Positions 52,073-62,389 of a stretch of DNA of 64,000 nt are shown piece after piece (within the stretch, counting starts at the first letter, position 1; each line of letters starts with the position of its first letter). A program made the translations under genes and the position numbers. The notes below the pieces were generated by a model. It searched no databases, was not told where the DNA came from, and worked only from the letters and a program-made list of their open reading frames with translations. Source of the DNA: Aerococcus sanguinicola (GTDB lineage: Bacteria; Bacillota; Bacilli; Lactobacillales; Aerococcaceae); the NCBI RefSeq assembly GCF_008726925.1, contig NZ_VYWO01000001.1, positions 496,001-560,000 of the forward strand, in the 5' to 3' direction.

Positions 52073-53035
52073 CTAAGATGGACTTAGCTTGTCTTCTCTA
52101 TAATTGCGGGCAGCCACATGGAGCGCATCGACTAGCCTGGCTTGGTCGGCTGCCGAAGCAATGCTGGCCCCACTCGCCTTGGGATGGCCGCCCCCATCGA
52201 AAGCCTGGGCGACGGTATTAATGCTTGGCCCCTTGGAACGGATCCGACAGCGATAGGTCCCATCCTCTTGTTCAACAAAGATTACCCAGGCTAGGACACC
52301 ATGAAATTGCCCAGGTAATTGCACAATCGAGTGGCTTTCCGCCTCCGTTAAACCGAGTTCACGGAGTGTCGCTTGACTCAAGCTCACACTCGCCACGAGT
52401 CCATCCTGGCTTCGTTCCGTATGGTCCAAGACATAAGCCTGGAGACCGGCCTGGCCAGGTGAAATTTCCATGGCAGCCTGCATTAATTGACTCGCTGGAA
52501 AGTCATAGGCCAAGAGCTTACCAGCAATAGACAAAGTCTCCGGGCTAGTATTATCGAAGAGGAAACGGCCAGTATCTCCTACAATGCCCAAAAAGAAATT
52601 CTGAGCCGCCTGATCGGTCATTTGCAAGCTATTTTTGGCATCTAAAACCGTTCCTGCCCAAATTTCTGAACAAGAACTTGCTGACGTATCGACATAAGAG
52701 AGGTCGCCGTAAGGCTCATTGTTGGGATGGTGGTCAACCTTGACTAAGCGGTCCCCTGAAGCATAGCGGTCATCATCGATCCGGCCTGTATTCGCCGTAT
52801 CATTGACAATAACTAAGGCTTGCTGGTAGCTTTCATCACTGATTTGGTCCATGCGGGCGAACTGAGCCAGTGAGGGCTCATCCTGACCAACAGCATAGAT
52901 GGCTTTATTGGGATAAGTCGCTTCCAGCACCGCCTTTAAGCCGAGTTGTGACCCGAGAGCATCGGGATCTGGCCGCTGGTGGCGGTGGATAATTATCGTG
53001 TCATAGGCTTCAATAGCTTGTAAAATTTCTTCCAT
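52073..53035 (-). CDS. nrnA: DHH-family phosphoesterase NrnA (oligoribonuclease / pAp phosphatase)
   Basis: Degrades very short RNAs, and pAp, at the end of RNA turnover. It has 320 residues: a DHH domain with HRHQRPDPDALGSQLGL, VNDTANTGRID and VDHHPNNEPYG, and a DHHA1 substrate domain with GGGHPKASGASI. It starts 7 nt after ytoI, the same pairing as ytoI-nrnA (ytqI) in Bacillus. cshB follows after 21 nt, so RNA turnover functions sit together. Confidence 0.93.
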   Translation of the reverse strand: MEEILQAIEAYDTIIIHRHQRPDPDALGSQLGLKAVLEATYPNKAIYAVGQDEPSLAQFARMDQISDESYQQALVIVNDTANTGRIDDDRYASGDRLVKVDHHPNNEPYGDLSYVDTSASSCSEIWAGTVLDAKNSLQMTDQAAQNFFLGIVGDTGRFLFDNTSPETLSIAGKLLAYDFPASQLMQAAMEISPGQAGLQAYVLDHTERSQDGLVASVSLSQATLRELGLTEAESHSIVQLPGQFHGVLAWVIFVEQEDGTYRCRIRSKGPSINTVAQAFDGGGHPKASGASIASAADQARLVDALHVAARNYREDKLSPS

Positions 53036-53042
53036 AAAGAAT

Positions 53043-54365
53043 CTACTCCTTCATATCCAAGGGAATTTGCATGGTTAAAGTAGCCTTGGCCATCAGCTGC
53101 TGGCCATGGTAAACATGGACTTCAACATAGGCATGGCGTCGGCCCAAGGTCAAGATGCGGGGATGGATTTCCAAGGTACTATTCAGTTGCACCAGTCGCA
53201 AGTTGAGAAAATTTACACTTTCAATAATGGCTGTTTTTTGGACGACATCGGCAAAGTAGTGCTCAACCACTAATTGGATCACGCCCAACAGCAGTCCCGT
53301 TGATAGGGTGCCTAACTGGTTGGACATAGTGGCATCTGAAAGCATCCGGTAGCGGGGATTTTCCAGGCTATTATCGAGGCATTCTAACTTCTCTTCAAGC
53401 ATAGACTCCAAACGACTATTGCGGTTGACCTGGTGCTGCTTATATTCTAGAGTCCGCAAGACATCTTGACGGGAAACAATCCCCAAGAGACGGTTGCTAT
53501 CGTCCACTACCGGCAGGAGCTCCAGGCCATCCCATACCATCATGTGAGTGACACTAACCACACTCATAGAGAGCTTGGCTACCAAGGGATCGCCTGTCAT
53601 GCAGGATTCAATGATTTCCTGGTTATCTCGACCAAGGAGGTCTTTAGCCGTGACAATCCCCTGCAATTCATGGTCCTTATTAACGACAGGGAAGCGGCTG
53701 TGGCTCGTTTTCTCATTGAGCTTGCGGTAGTCCTCGACATGGCTATCCGTAAAAAGATAGAAGGTCTTCTCAAAGGGAATAAAAATATCTTCAACTAAGA
53801 CAATATCTTGCTGGATGGCCCGCTCAATCATGGCCTTATTGATGACCGTGGCGGTGGAATAGGTATCGAAGGCTACGCTCATAATAGGAATCTGCTTCTG
53901 GTTGGCCAGGTCAATATTAGCTTGGGAGGGTTGGAAGCCCCCGGTGATCAGGACGGCCATGCCATGCTCTAGGGCTACTCGCTGAATATCTTCCCGGTCC
54001 CCGACAATCATCAGGGCTTCAGGCCTGAGATAAGTCATGACTGCTTCCTCCTGCATAGCCCCTATAATGAATTTTGTGATTTCACCATCCAGACCCCTTT
54101 CCCCCCCATGGACCGTACAATCCGTCAAACGAACAATTTCACGGATTGTGAGCCGCTTGGTCTGATCATAGTCATAAGGTTCAATTCGAACCGTCCCTAC
54201 CCGCTCCACCGTGCGAACAAGGTTTTGGTTTTCTGCCTCTTTGATTGCGCGATAGGCGGTACCATCGGATACCTTCAAATCACGAGCAATGCGCCGCACT
54301 GAAATCTTGGTATCAATCGGCAAATCACGAATATAATTCAATATTTGCTCATGCTTAGTCGTCAT
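53043..54365 (-). CDS. ytoI: YtoI-like regulator: HTH, DRTGG, two CBS and hotdog domains
   Basis: A 440-residue multidomain protein. Domains in order: an N-terminal winged helix (about 1-62, VRRIARDLKVSDGTAYRAIK), a DRTGG domain (about 70-190), a CBS pair (about 195-310, typically adenine-nucleotide binding), and a C-terminal hotdog fold (about 330-440). This architecture suggests a metabolite-responsive DNA-binding protein, target unknown. Its start lies 11 nt inside dinB, and nrnA follows after 7 nt. Confidence 0.88.
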   Translation of the reverse strand: MTTKHEQILNYIRDLPIDTKISVRRIARDLKVSDGTAYRAIKEAENQNLVRTVERVGTVRIEPYDYDQTKRLTIREIVRLTDCTVHGGERGLDGEITKFIIGAMQEEAVMTYLRPEALMIVGDREDIQRVALEHGMAVLITGGFQPSQANIDLANQKQIPIMSVAFDTYSTATVINKAMIERAIQQDIVLVEDIFIPFEKTFYLFTDSHVEDYRKLNEKTSHSRFPVVNKDHELQGIVTAKDLLGRDNQEIIESCMTGDPLVAKLSMSVVSVTHMMVWDGLELLPVVDDSNRLLGIVSRQDVLRTLEYKQHQVNRNSRLESMLEEKLECLDNSLENPRYRMLSDATMSNQLGTLSTGLLLGVIQLVVEHYFADVVQKTAIIESVNFLNLRLVQLNSTLEIHPRILTLGRRHAYVEVHVYHGQQLMAKATLTMQIPLDMKE

Positions 54366-55524
54366 CTGTCTTCTCCTTTTTCTTTCCTTGCTTTTCTGGA
54401 GTTGGCGGCTTAAGGGGCAGGCTCAGGTTTTCAAAATCTTGGGCAGTGAGTTCGGACAAGCCCACCCCCAATAAACGGATTCCTTGGTCAACCTGGCCGT
54501 ATTCCTCCCATAAGTCTTCAGCATGGAAGGCAATCTCTTCCGCATCATAGATAGGACGCTGTAAGGACCGCTGCCGGGTCATCGTAGCAAAATCTGGATA
54601 ACGGAATTTGAGGGTCACCACCAGGCCGTGGAGTCCCTTGTCTTCAGCTGATTGGCTCACTTCAGCAGCTAGTCGTTGGAGCTGCTGGCGAACTTCATCA
54701 TCATGGTAGAGGAAGGGATAGAGGGTGGTCTCCTTACTAATGGACTTCCGCTGACGTTTAACCCGGACGGGCCGGTCGTCCACCCCCCGAACCCGTTCAT
54801 AGATCCGCAAGCCTAACTTGCCAAAGATTTCCAGGCATTCTTCCTGACTCAGGGCCCTCAAATCACTGCCCTGATGGACCCCACGTGCATGTAAGCGCTC
54901 GGCAGACTTCTTACCAATCCCATAAAAATCATCAACAGGCAGCTGGTCCAAAAAGGCCAAAGCCCGCTTAGGTGTAATGACAGTCATGCCCCCAGGTTTC
55001 CGGTAATCCGAAGCCAGCTTAGCGAGAAACTTATTATAGGATACCCCAATACTAGCGGTCAGCCGGAGCTCCTGGTAGATCGTCTCTTGGATATCCCGGG
55101 CCAGGTACATGGCATAGGGTTGCTTGACCTTATTCTCCGTCACATCGAGGAAGGCTTCATCGATCGACAAGGGCTCGATTAAGTCGGTATAGCGGGAGAA
55201 AATTTCCCGTACTTGAGCCGATACTTCCCGGTAGTAACTGTGGCGGGCAGGAACGAAGATGGCTTGGGGACAGAGGCGGTAGGCCTCTGCCGCACTCATC
55301 GCTGAATGAATCCCAAATTTACGGGCTTCATAACTAGCAGTCGCAACGACTCCCTTGCCACTATTCTCTTTGGGATGACGGGCGATTACAAGAGGTTTGC
55401 CCTGGTATCGGGGTTCATCGCGCTGCTCAATGGAAGCATAGAAAGCATCCATATCGACATGCAAAATTTTCCTGTCTGCTTGGATTTGGGGTTCTTCAAA
55501 TTCTAGAATCCCAATGGTCCGCAT
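54355..55524 (-). CDS. dinB: DNA polymerase IV (Y family)
   Basis: Error-prone translesion polymerase, 389 residues. Catalytic motifs are ILHVDMDAFYASIEQ and SIDEAFLDVT, giving the metal-binding aspartates and glutamate. LAKLASDYRKPGGMTVI and the helix-hairpin-helix GIGKKSAERL follow. The start is ATG 55524 behind GGGGGGAGG; the longer open frame extends into the gene before. It lies 28 nt after the DtxR regulator and overlaps ytoI by 11 nt. No LexA box is visible in front of it. Confidence 0.95.
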   Translation of the reverse strand: MRTIGILEFEEPQIQADRKILHVDMDAFYASIEQRDEPRYQGKPLVIARHPKENSGKGVVATASYEARKFGIHSAMSAAEAYRLCPQAIFVPARHSYYREVSAQVREIFSRYTDLIEPLSIDEAFLDVTENKVKQPYAMYLARDIQETIYQELRLTASIGVSYNKFLAKLASDYRKPGGMTVITPKRALAFLDQLPVDDFYGIGKKSAERLHARGVHQGSDLRALSQEECLEIFGKLGLRIYERVRGVDDRPVRVKRQRKSISKETTLYPFLYHDDEVRQQLQRLAAEVSQSAEDKGLHGLVVTLKFRYPDFATMTRQRSLQRPIYDAEEIAFHAEDLWEEYGQVDQGIRLLGVGLSELTAQDFENLSLPLKPPTPEKQGKKKEKTDDD

Positions 55525-55552
55525 AATCCTCCCCCCATTCCTCTCGCACGGG

Positions 55553-56206
55553 CTATAGCACTTCGACAAATATATTTTGACTAGCGCCGGCATTCAATCT
55601 TAGCTGGCTGTCCTGGTCTAAGTCTTTTAAGACGAGGTCATTACTATAAGATTCTCTCTCCATCAATTCATAAGCCTGGTTAATCTGCAAATTATGCTCA
55701 TCCAAATAAGCTAGGAGCTGGTCATCATCTACCACCCGACGCACAATGAAAGAAGTTCCTAAGTCCAAATTGGCCAGGGCTTCCATCGCTTCATAGCTAG
55801 ACTGTCCTTTTTGGTCTGGGATGGCGCCGCCATGCGGACAATATTTAGGGTAATCCAGATAGGCCTCCAAACGGTTGATGAAATCATCAGAAACATAATG
55901 TTCCAAGACCTCAGCCTCTGGATGTACCTCATCCCATGGATAGTGCAGTTTATCATGTAAGAAAACTTCCCAGAGCCGGTGCCGGCGAATAATTTGCGAG
56001 GCAAAATAAGAGCCCTCTTCAGTTAAGCGAACGCCCTGGTAAGGGGTATAGACAAGATAGCCTTCCGTCTGCAACTTGTTTAACATCTCAGTAACCGAAG
56101 CAGCAGAGACTTGGAGCGCTTGACTAATTTCCTTATTTGAGATATTACGGTCACCACCATCCAATTGGTAGATTGCTTTCATGTAATCATCTTTACTTCT
56201 AGACAT
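55553..56206 (-). CDS. DtxR/MntR-family metal-dependent regulator
   Basis: A 217-residue regulator. The N-terminal winged helix (about 1-65) has ISNKEISQALQVSAASVTEM. A dimerisation/metal domain follows with IIRRHRLWEVFLHDKLHYPW, HPEAEVLEHYVSDDF and CPHGGAIP, which carries the usual His/Glu/Cys ligands. A C-terminal SH3-like (FeoA) domain is present (about 150-217). It is most like ScaR/SloR/MtsR-type manganese or iron repressors. It heads a run of five genes, and a perfect palindrome in its promoter suggests autoregulation. Confidence 0.92.
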   Translation of the reverse strand: MSRSKDDYMKAIYQLDGGDRNISNKEISQALQVSAASVTEMLNKLQTEGYLVYTPYQGVRLTEEGSYFASQIIRRHRLWEVFLHDKLHYPWDEVHPEAEVLEHYVSDDFINRLEAYLDYPKYCPHGGAIPDQKGQSSYEAMEALANLDLGTSFIVRRVVDDDQLLAYLDEHNLQINQAYELMERESYSNDLVLKDLDQDSQLRLNAGASQNIFVEVL

Positions 56207-56272
56207 AAGACCTCAATTCACTCCCTCAATTTTACGTTTTCATTTGGACCAGGCCATAATTACCTACCCTCT

Positions 56273-56301
56273 ATTATACATGAAAATAATAATTTTCAGA
56301 A
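56273..56301 (-). promoter_or_regulatory. dtxR-family gene promoter with palindromic operator
   Basis: TATAAT (56273-56278) and TTCTGA (56296-56301), 17-bp spacer on the minus strand. The spacer region contains TGAAAAT-AATA-ATTTTCA (56281-56298), a perfect 7-bp palindrome well placed to block RNA polymerase. It is the likely autoregulatory site of the metal repressor. Confidence 0.6.
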
Positions 56302-56410
56302 TGATAGAAATTTCCCCTTGAAGAAAATATTTTTATAACAAAGCTAAGCCTGGATTGTCCTGAAGAAGGTCGCTAGGAATAAGACTCAGGCTCAGTCAGT
56401 TAAAACAAGA

Positions 56411-56459
56411 AAAAACAGGATTGCCAAATCACAATGATTTCCTTCTGGCATCCTGTTTT
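56411..56459 (-). terminator. Terminator after comN
   Basis: Stem of about 14 bp: AAAACAGGAT(t)GCCA pairs with TGGC(a)TCCTGTTTT, and a T run follows on the minus strand. Confidence 0.85.
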
Positions 56460-56462
56460 CGT

Positions 56463-56759
56463 CTATAAAAGATTCGAGATATCCATATCATCAAGCTTAG
56501 GAACCGACAGCGTGGACGCTTCCAAATAGGCGTAGTCGAAGTAGTCATTGGCTGTGAGCGCGTTCACAGCCTGACGTTTTTGACGAATACGTTTGGGTTT
56601 CTCCTTCTTCCAGGCATAAGTCGTAAAGTAGGCTTCAACATCCTGACTGCTAATTTCAGAATAACCTTCTTCTTGAAATTGCTTGGCCTTACGCTCGAAG
56701 GCTGCTTTCAGCCAGAAGCGTTCCCAGTCGCTAAGTGCGATGGCTTCCGCTAACGGCAT
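56463..56759 (-). CDS. comN: ComN-like post-transcriptional regulator
   Basis: A 98-residue protein matching the small domain of ComN: LKAAFERKAKQFQEEGYSEI, the YAWKKEKPKR strand-loop and NDYFDYAYLEAS. Bacillus ComN is reported to affect competence comE mRNA; whether that role holds here is unclear. It starts 6 nt after yajC, matching the tgt-yajC neighbourhood known from other Firmicutes. Confidence 0.75.
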   Translation of the reverse strand: MPLAEAIALSDWERFWLKAAFERKAKQFQEEGYSEISSQDVEAYFTTYAWKKEKPKRIRQKRQAVNALTANDYFDYAYLEASTLSVPKLDDMDISNLL

Positions 56760-56765
56760 CTCTTC

Positions 56766-57215
56766 CTAGTCCTCGTCTTGAGGATCCGCTTGACCTTCGC
56801 GCACTTCAAGTCCATCCTTTTCTTCTACTTGGTCCGCTTCTTGACTGGGGGCTTGTTCTTCATTGGCTTGGGCTTCGGCCGCATTGGAGATGGCAGCATT
56901 AGCCGCTGCAGTCCCTGCTGGATCAGCCTTCTGGGTCCGGGCAATGGATGAACGTTCAAAGACCAGAAGAACCCCTTCACAATCGAGGGTAATGGTATTC
57001 TTAACCTCATCAATTTCATCAATAATACCGTGGAGGCCACCAATTGTTACCGCATGGTCCCCCACACCCATTGAAGACAACATGTCCCGATGTTTCTCTT
57101 GACGTTTCTTTTGTGGGCGGATCATTAAGAAGTACATAATCCCACCAAAAACAATAAAGTATAACAGAAGACTCATCAAGCCTCCGCCTGATGCTGCAAT
57201 ATAGAATGAATTCAT
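56766..57215 (-). CDS. yajC: Preprotein translocase subunit YajC
   Basis: Membrane protein associated with the Sec translocon. One membrane helix lies at about 14-34, followed by the signature MIRPQKKRQEKHRDMLSSM and a cytoplasmic GDHAVTIGGLHGIIDEI segment. The 149-residue length includes an acidic, Ala/Glu/Gln-rich C-terminal tail of about 45 residues beyond the core. AAGGAG precedes the ATG. tgt is 90 nt upstream, as in many bacteria. Confidence 0.94.
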   Translation of the reverse strand: MNSFYIAASGGGLMSLLLYFIVFGGIMYFLMIRPQKKRQEKHRDMLSSMGVGDHAVTIGGLHGIIDEIDEVKNTITLDCEGVLLVFERSSIARTQKADPAGTAAANAAISNAAEAQANEEQAPSQEADQVEEKDGLEVREGQADPQDED

Positions 57216-57305
57216 TTAAATTTGTCGCTCCTTCCAGTAATTAAGATTGAATACCTCTATTCTAACATAGGTCAGCGGGCAAAAGGCTGCTTAGTCCCTT
57301 AATTC

Positions 57306-58460
<1,155 letters not shown>

Positions 58461-58553
58461 CTATCCGTGCTAACGCCTGGCATTCATAGCTTGCAATCAT
58501 CAGTCTATCCTACCATTTTTAGCTTGGGCCTGCAAGGTCTGACCATTCAAGCT

Positions 58554-58584
58554 AAAAAAGAAGAGCCTCTATCCGAGACTCTTC
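58554..58584 (-). terminator. Terminator after ptsI
   Basis: GAAGAG(TCTC)...(GAGG)CTCTTC stem on the minus strand followed by TTTTTT, beyond the ptsI stop. Confidence 0.88.
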
Positions 58585-58602
58585 CTTGCGCCTAGGCGCT
58601 CA

Positions 58603-60330
58603 TTAATCGATTGTAACGGCTTCTTTCACCATAGCCACTACTTCGTCGGCAGTGGTGGCTTCATTCAAGGCTTTGTCAGCTAAGGCTGCCATTTCCTTGG
58701 TATCTAATTCGGCCATCAAAGCCTTCGTTCTCAAGATACTTGAAGCTGACATAGAGAATTCATCTAAGCCCATACCAACGAGTAAGGGAGCGGCGATTTG
58801 GTCGCCAGCCATTTCCCCACACATGCCTGTCCATTTACCTTCTTTATGCGATGAATCGATGACATGTTTGATTAAGCGCAGGACAGAAGGGTTATATGGT
58901 TGGTAGAGATAGGACACATGTTCATTCATCCGGTCTGCTGCCATGGTGTATTGGATCAGGTCATTAGTCCCGATAGAGAAGAAGTCCACTTCCTTAGCGA
59001 ATTGGTCAGCAAGGACAGCTGCCGCAGGAATTTCAATCATGATGCCCACTTCAATGTCTGAAGCGACTTCATGGCCTTCGCCTTCAAGCTCTTGGCGCAC
59101 TTCTTCTAAGAAAGATTTGGCCTCGCGGAATTCTTGTAAGCTAGCGATCATTGGGAACATAATCTTCAAGTGACCATGGGCTGAGGCACGGAGTAAGGCC
59201 CGGAGTTGGGTGCGGAAGAGGTCCTTCTGGTCAAGGGCAATCCGGATAGCCCGGTAGCCCAAGAAGGGGTTCATCTCTTCTGGTAGGTCCATGTAAGGCA
59301 ATTCCTTGTCCCCACCAATATCCATGGTCCGAATAACAACAGCCTTATCACCCATCGCTTCGAGTACCTTCTTGTATGACTCGTATTGGGCTTCTTCGGT
59401 TGGCATTTCATCAGAATCCATGTAGAGGAATTCCGTCCGGTAGAGGCCAATCCCTTCTGCCCCATTATCGAGGGCCCCATCCACGTCTTTAGGGGTCCCA
59501 ATATTAGCGCAGAGTTCAAAGTGCTGGCCATCCTTAGTAACGGTTTCAGCATCTTTCAAGAGTGCCCATTGTTTACGCTTCTCTTCGAAGGCAGCTGCCT
59601 TCTTACGGTAAGTTGCAAGTTCTTCTTCACTTGGGTTAACCAGAACTTCCCCATCCAAGCCATCGATGACAACAATATCGCCGTCATTGACTGACTGGGA
59701 AATCTTAGCCGTCCCTACCACAGCAGGAATTTCTAAGGACCGCGCCATGATAGCCGAGTGGGAGGTCCGGCCTCCAATATCGGTTGCGAAACCAAGGACA
59801 TATTGCTTGTTCAACTGAGCCGTATCAGAAGGCGTCAAGTCACGAGCAATCACGATGGCTTCTTCATCGATAGTTGCTGCATTAGGGATATTCACGCCTA
59901 ATAATTTGGCTAAGATACGGTTAGAGACGTCGCGCACGTCCGCTGCCCGTTCTTGCATATAGGCATTATCTACCATGGCTTCAAAAGTTTGGATAAAGAA
60001 GTCTGCCACTTGACGTAGGGCCGCTTCAGCATTGACTTGGTCGCTCTCAATCTTAGCTGTAATCTGCCCGTTAAATTCAGGGTCATCGATCATCTGTAAG
60101 TGAGCGTCAAAGACAGCTGCTGCTTCTGGTCCGACATTTTCTAATGCCGATTCATAGACTTTTTCAATTTCTTGACGGGCTTCTAAACGAGCCGCTTCAA
60201 AGCGCTGCTGTTCGGCTTTGACATCTTCAATCGTTTTTTCTTCGAAACTTAAGTCTGGTTCAGCTAGTGAGTAGGCCTTGGCAATTGCAATCCCATCACT
60301 TGCTGCAATACCTGTTAATTGTAAGGTCAT
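58603..60330 (-). CDS. ptsI: Phosphoenolpyruvate-protein phosphotransferase (Enzyme I)
   Basis: General PTS enzyme that transfers phosphate from PEP to HPr. It has 575 residues. The phospho-accepting His191 lies in [15 protein letters not shown]. The N-terminal HPr-binding helices precede it, and the C-terminal PEP-binding barrel has [16 protein letters not shown] and [14 protein letters not shown], plus CGEMAGD. Notably it lies 78 nt after fruA and not next to ptsH, which is absent here. AGGAGG precedes the ATG. Confidence 0.97.
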   Translation of the reverse strand: MTLQLTGIAASDGIAIAKAYSLAEPDLSFEEKTIEDVKAEQQRFEAARLEARQEIEKVYESALENVGPEAAAVFDAHLQMIDDPEFNGQITAKIESDQVNAEAALRQVADFFIQTFEAMVDNAYMQERAADVRDVSNRILAKLLGVNIPNAATIDEEAIVIARDLTPSDTAQLNKQYVLGFATDIGGRTSHSAIMARSLEIPAVVGTAKISQSVNDGDIVVIDGLDGEVLVNPSEEELATYRKKAAAFEEKRKQWALLKDAETVTKDGQHFELCANIGTPKDVDGALDNGAEGIGLYRTEFLYMDSDEMPTEEAQYESYKKVLEAMGDKAVVIRTMDIGGDKELPYMDLPEEMNPFLGYRAIRIALDQKDLFRTQLRALLRASAHGHLKIMFPMIASLQEFREAKSFLEEVRQELEGEGHEVASDIEVGIMIEIPAAAVLADQFAKEVDFFSIGTNDLIQYTMAADRMNEHVSYLYQPYNPSVLRLIKHVIDSSHKEGKWTGMCGEMAGDQIAAPLLVGMGLDEFSMSASSILRTKALMAELDTKEMAALADKALNEATTADEVVAMVKEAVTID

Positions 60331-60354
60331 AGGTCCTCCTTAGTTTAAAGCTTA

Positions 60355-60369
60355 TTAATGCGTTTACAT
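60355..60369 (-). promoter_or_regulatory. Possible cre-like site before ptsI
   Basis: On the minus strand ATGTAAACGCATTAA matches the CcpA consensus except at one key position. It lies just after a TAGAAT -10-like box (60374-60379). Weak; a partial cre. Confidence 0.3.
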
Positions 60370-60408
60370 ATCTATTCTACTATATCTTTCGATAAAATCC
60401 CATAGGAA

Positions 60409-62367
60409 TTACTTAGCTTTTTGGTCGCGTTTGAGGAAGAAGTTTAAGAGTAAAGCTCCTACTACAGAACCAACCAACCAAGCAATCACATATTGAACAG
60501 GGTTTGTCACCCCATTGGTCAATACGGCAAAGATCCCACCGTGTGGCACATAGCTGACACAGTTAAAGAACATGCTCAAGGCACCAGCCACTCCGGCTCC
60601 GATTGCTAGGGAAGGAATAACGCGGACTGGATTAGAGGCAGCGAAAGGAATGGCACCTTCCGTAATGAAGGCAGCCCCCATGACATAGTTGACCATAGCT
60701 GAATTACGTTGGGCTTCTGGCCATAATTTACGGTTTAAAGTAGCTGAGATTGCAATCGCCATTGGAGGCACCATCCCCCCAACCATAACCGCAGCCATCA
60801 CATCAGAACCTGCTCCGTTAGCTTGGGTCACTAGGGCTGTCCCTGTCACATAAGCTGCCTTATTCAAAGGACCACCCATATCGATTGACATCATGGCACC
60901 TACGATAAAGCCTAAGACGACACCTAATTCACTAGGAATTGACGCTAGGCCGTTGGTTAAACCATTCATGATCATGCCCATTGGTTTATTGATGACAAAG
61001 AACATGGCTAAGCCCATAAGCAGGACACCAAAGAGTGGGTAGATGAAGATTGGCTTCATCCCTTCCAGAGACTTAGGCAACCAAGCAAAGGCTTTCTTCA
61101 AGAGCCAGATAATACCGCCAGCTAAGAAACCAGCGACAAGTGCGCCAAGGAAACCAGAAGGCGCAGCTGTGGCGAAGTAGCCCTCTTGGTTAAAGGCCGT
61201 TAAAATACCAGGATTTGCAAAGACGCCCCCCATGGCTCCGACTACTAAGCCTGGTGTATCCGCGATGGATTGGCCGATGAAACCTGCTAATACGGGTAGC
61301 ATCATAGCAAAGGCCAGGCCCCCTAGGGTATTTAAGAAGTGGGCCATCTCGTTAAAGCTTGGGTCTGCTGGGTTAGCAGAATTAATTCCCCAGAAGAAGG
61401 AGATAGCAATAAGCATCCCACCTGCAACAACGAAAGGCAGCATATGGGAAACCCCATTCATCAAGTGCTTGTAGATTTGACGTCCCAAGGATTCGCTGCT
61501 TGAGTCTTCCTCTTCTTCATGGCTAGATTCACTGGCATGGAAGGTCTTTGCCTCCCCTTCAGCAGCTTGACGAATCAATTCATCCGCCATATTAATCCCA
61601 TCAGCTACCTTGCGGAAGATAACAGGCTTGCCATCGAAACGGTTAATTTCTACTTTACGGTCAGCTGCCACAATGATGGCTGTTGCTGCATCAATATCAG
61701 CCTTGGTCAAACGGTGGTTCACCCCGCCTTGGCCGTTGGTTTCAACCTTGATCTTATACCCTGCTTTGTCAGCAGCTTGTTTTAATTTTTCTTCAGCCAT
61801 ATAGGTATGGGCAATCCCGGTTGGACAAGCCGTAACCGCTAAGATGTAAACATCGTCGTCAGCAACAGCTGGCGCTGCCTCTACTTCTTCTTCCTCAGTT
61901 TCTTCCTCTTTATCAGGGTCAAACTGATCCATGATAGCGACCACATCAGCCGTAGATTCTGCCTCAAGCAAGGCCGCCTTAGCTTCAGGCTTCATCAAAA
62001 CACCAGATAATTTAGAGAGGGCTTGTAAGTGCTCATTGCCTTCCCCTTCAGGTGCAGCGATCATAAAGATTAATTTAGCGGGTTGACCATCCATGGACTC
62101 CCATTCGATCCCTTCCTTGCTCCGGCCAAAGATAACGGCTGCTTGTTTAATGGAAGGATGTTGGGCATGCGGAATCGCAATTTCATCGCCCACACCCGTG
62201 GTTGACATCTCTTCGCGGGCTTCCAATTTAGCCACATACTCATCAACATCTGTCACACCACCCGCTTGGGCAAAATTCGCTGCTAGGTGTTTGAGTGTGT
62301 CTGTCTTCGTTGTTGTCTGTAAATCCAAGTCCATTGCGTCTTGGATGAATAAATCTGCTAATGCCAT
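60409..62367 (-). CDS. fruA: PTS fructose transporter subunit IIABC
   Basis: Imports fructose as fructose 1-phosphate. It has 652 residues with domains in the order EIIA-EIIB-EIIC. EIIA (1-150) has phospho-His67 in IPHAQH. An acidic linker follows. EIIB (about 172-270) has phospho-Cys181 in AVTACPTGIAHTYM, and EIIC (about 285-650) has about ten membrane segments. No HPr-like (FPr) domain is fused. The start is 22 nt after fruK, with GGGGAG upstream. Confidence 0.97.
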   Translation of the reverse strand: MALADLFIQDAMDLDLQTTTKTDTLKHLAANFAQAGGVTDVDEYVAKLEAREEMSTTGVGDEIAIPHAQHPSIKQAAVIFGRSKEGIEWESMDGQPAKLIFMIAAPEGEGNEHLQALSKLSGVLMKPEAKAALLEAESTADVVAIMDQFDPDKEEETEEEEVEAAPAVADDDVYILAVTACPTGIAHTYMAEEKLKQAADKAGYKIKVETNGQGGVNHRLTKADIDAATAIIVAADRKVEINRFDGKPVIFRKVADGINMADELIRQAAEGEAKTFHASESSHEEEEDSSSESLGRQIYKHLMNGVSHMLPFVVAGGMLIAISFFWGINSANPADPSFNEMAHFLNTLGGLAFAMMLPVLAGFIGQSIADTPGLVVGAMGGVFANPGILTAFNQEGYFATAAPSGFLGALVAGFLAGGIIWLLKKAFAWLPKSLEGMKPIFIYPLFGVLLMGLAMFFVINKPMGMIMNGLTNGLASIPSELGVVLGFIVGAMMSIDMGGPLNKAAYVTGTALVTQANGAGSDVMAAVMVGGMVPPMAIAISATLNRKLWPEAQRNSAMVNYVMGAAFITEGAIPFAASNPVRVIPSLAIGAGVAGALSMFFNCVSYVPHGGIFAVLTNGVTNPVQYVIAWLVGSVVGALLLNFFLKRDQKAK

Positions 62368-62389
62368 AAATAACTCCCCTCAGATGCTT

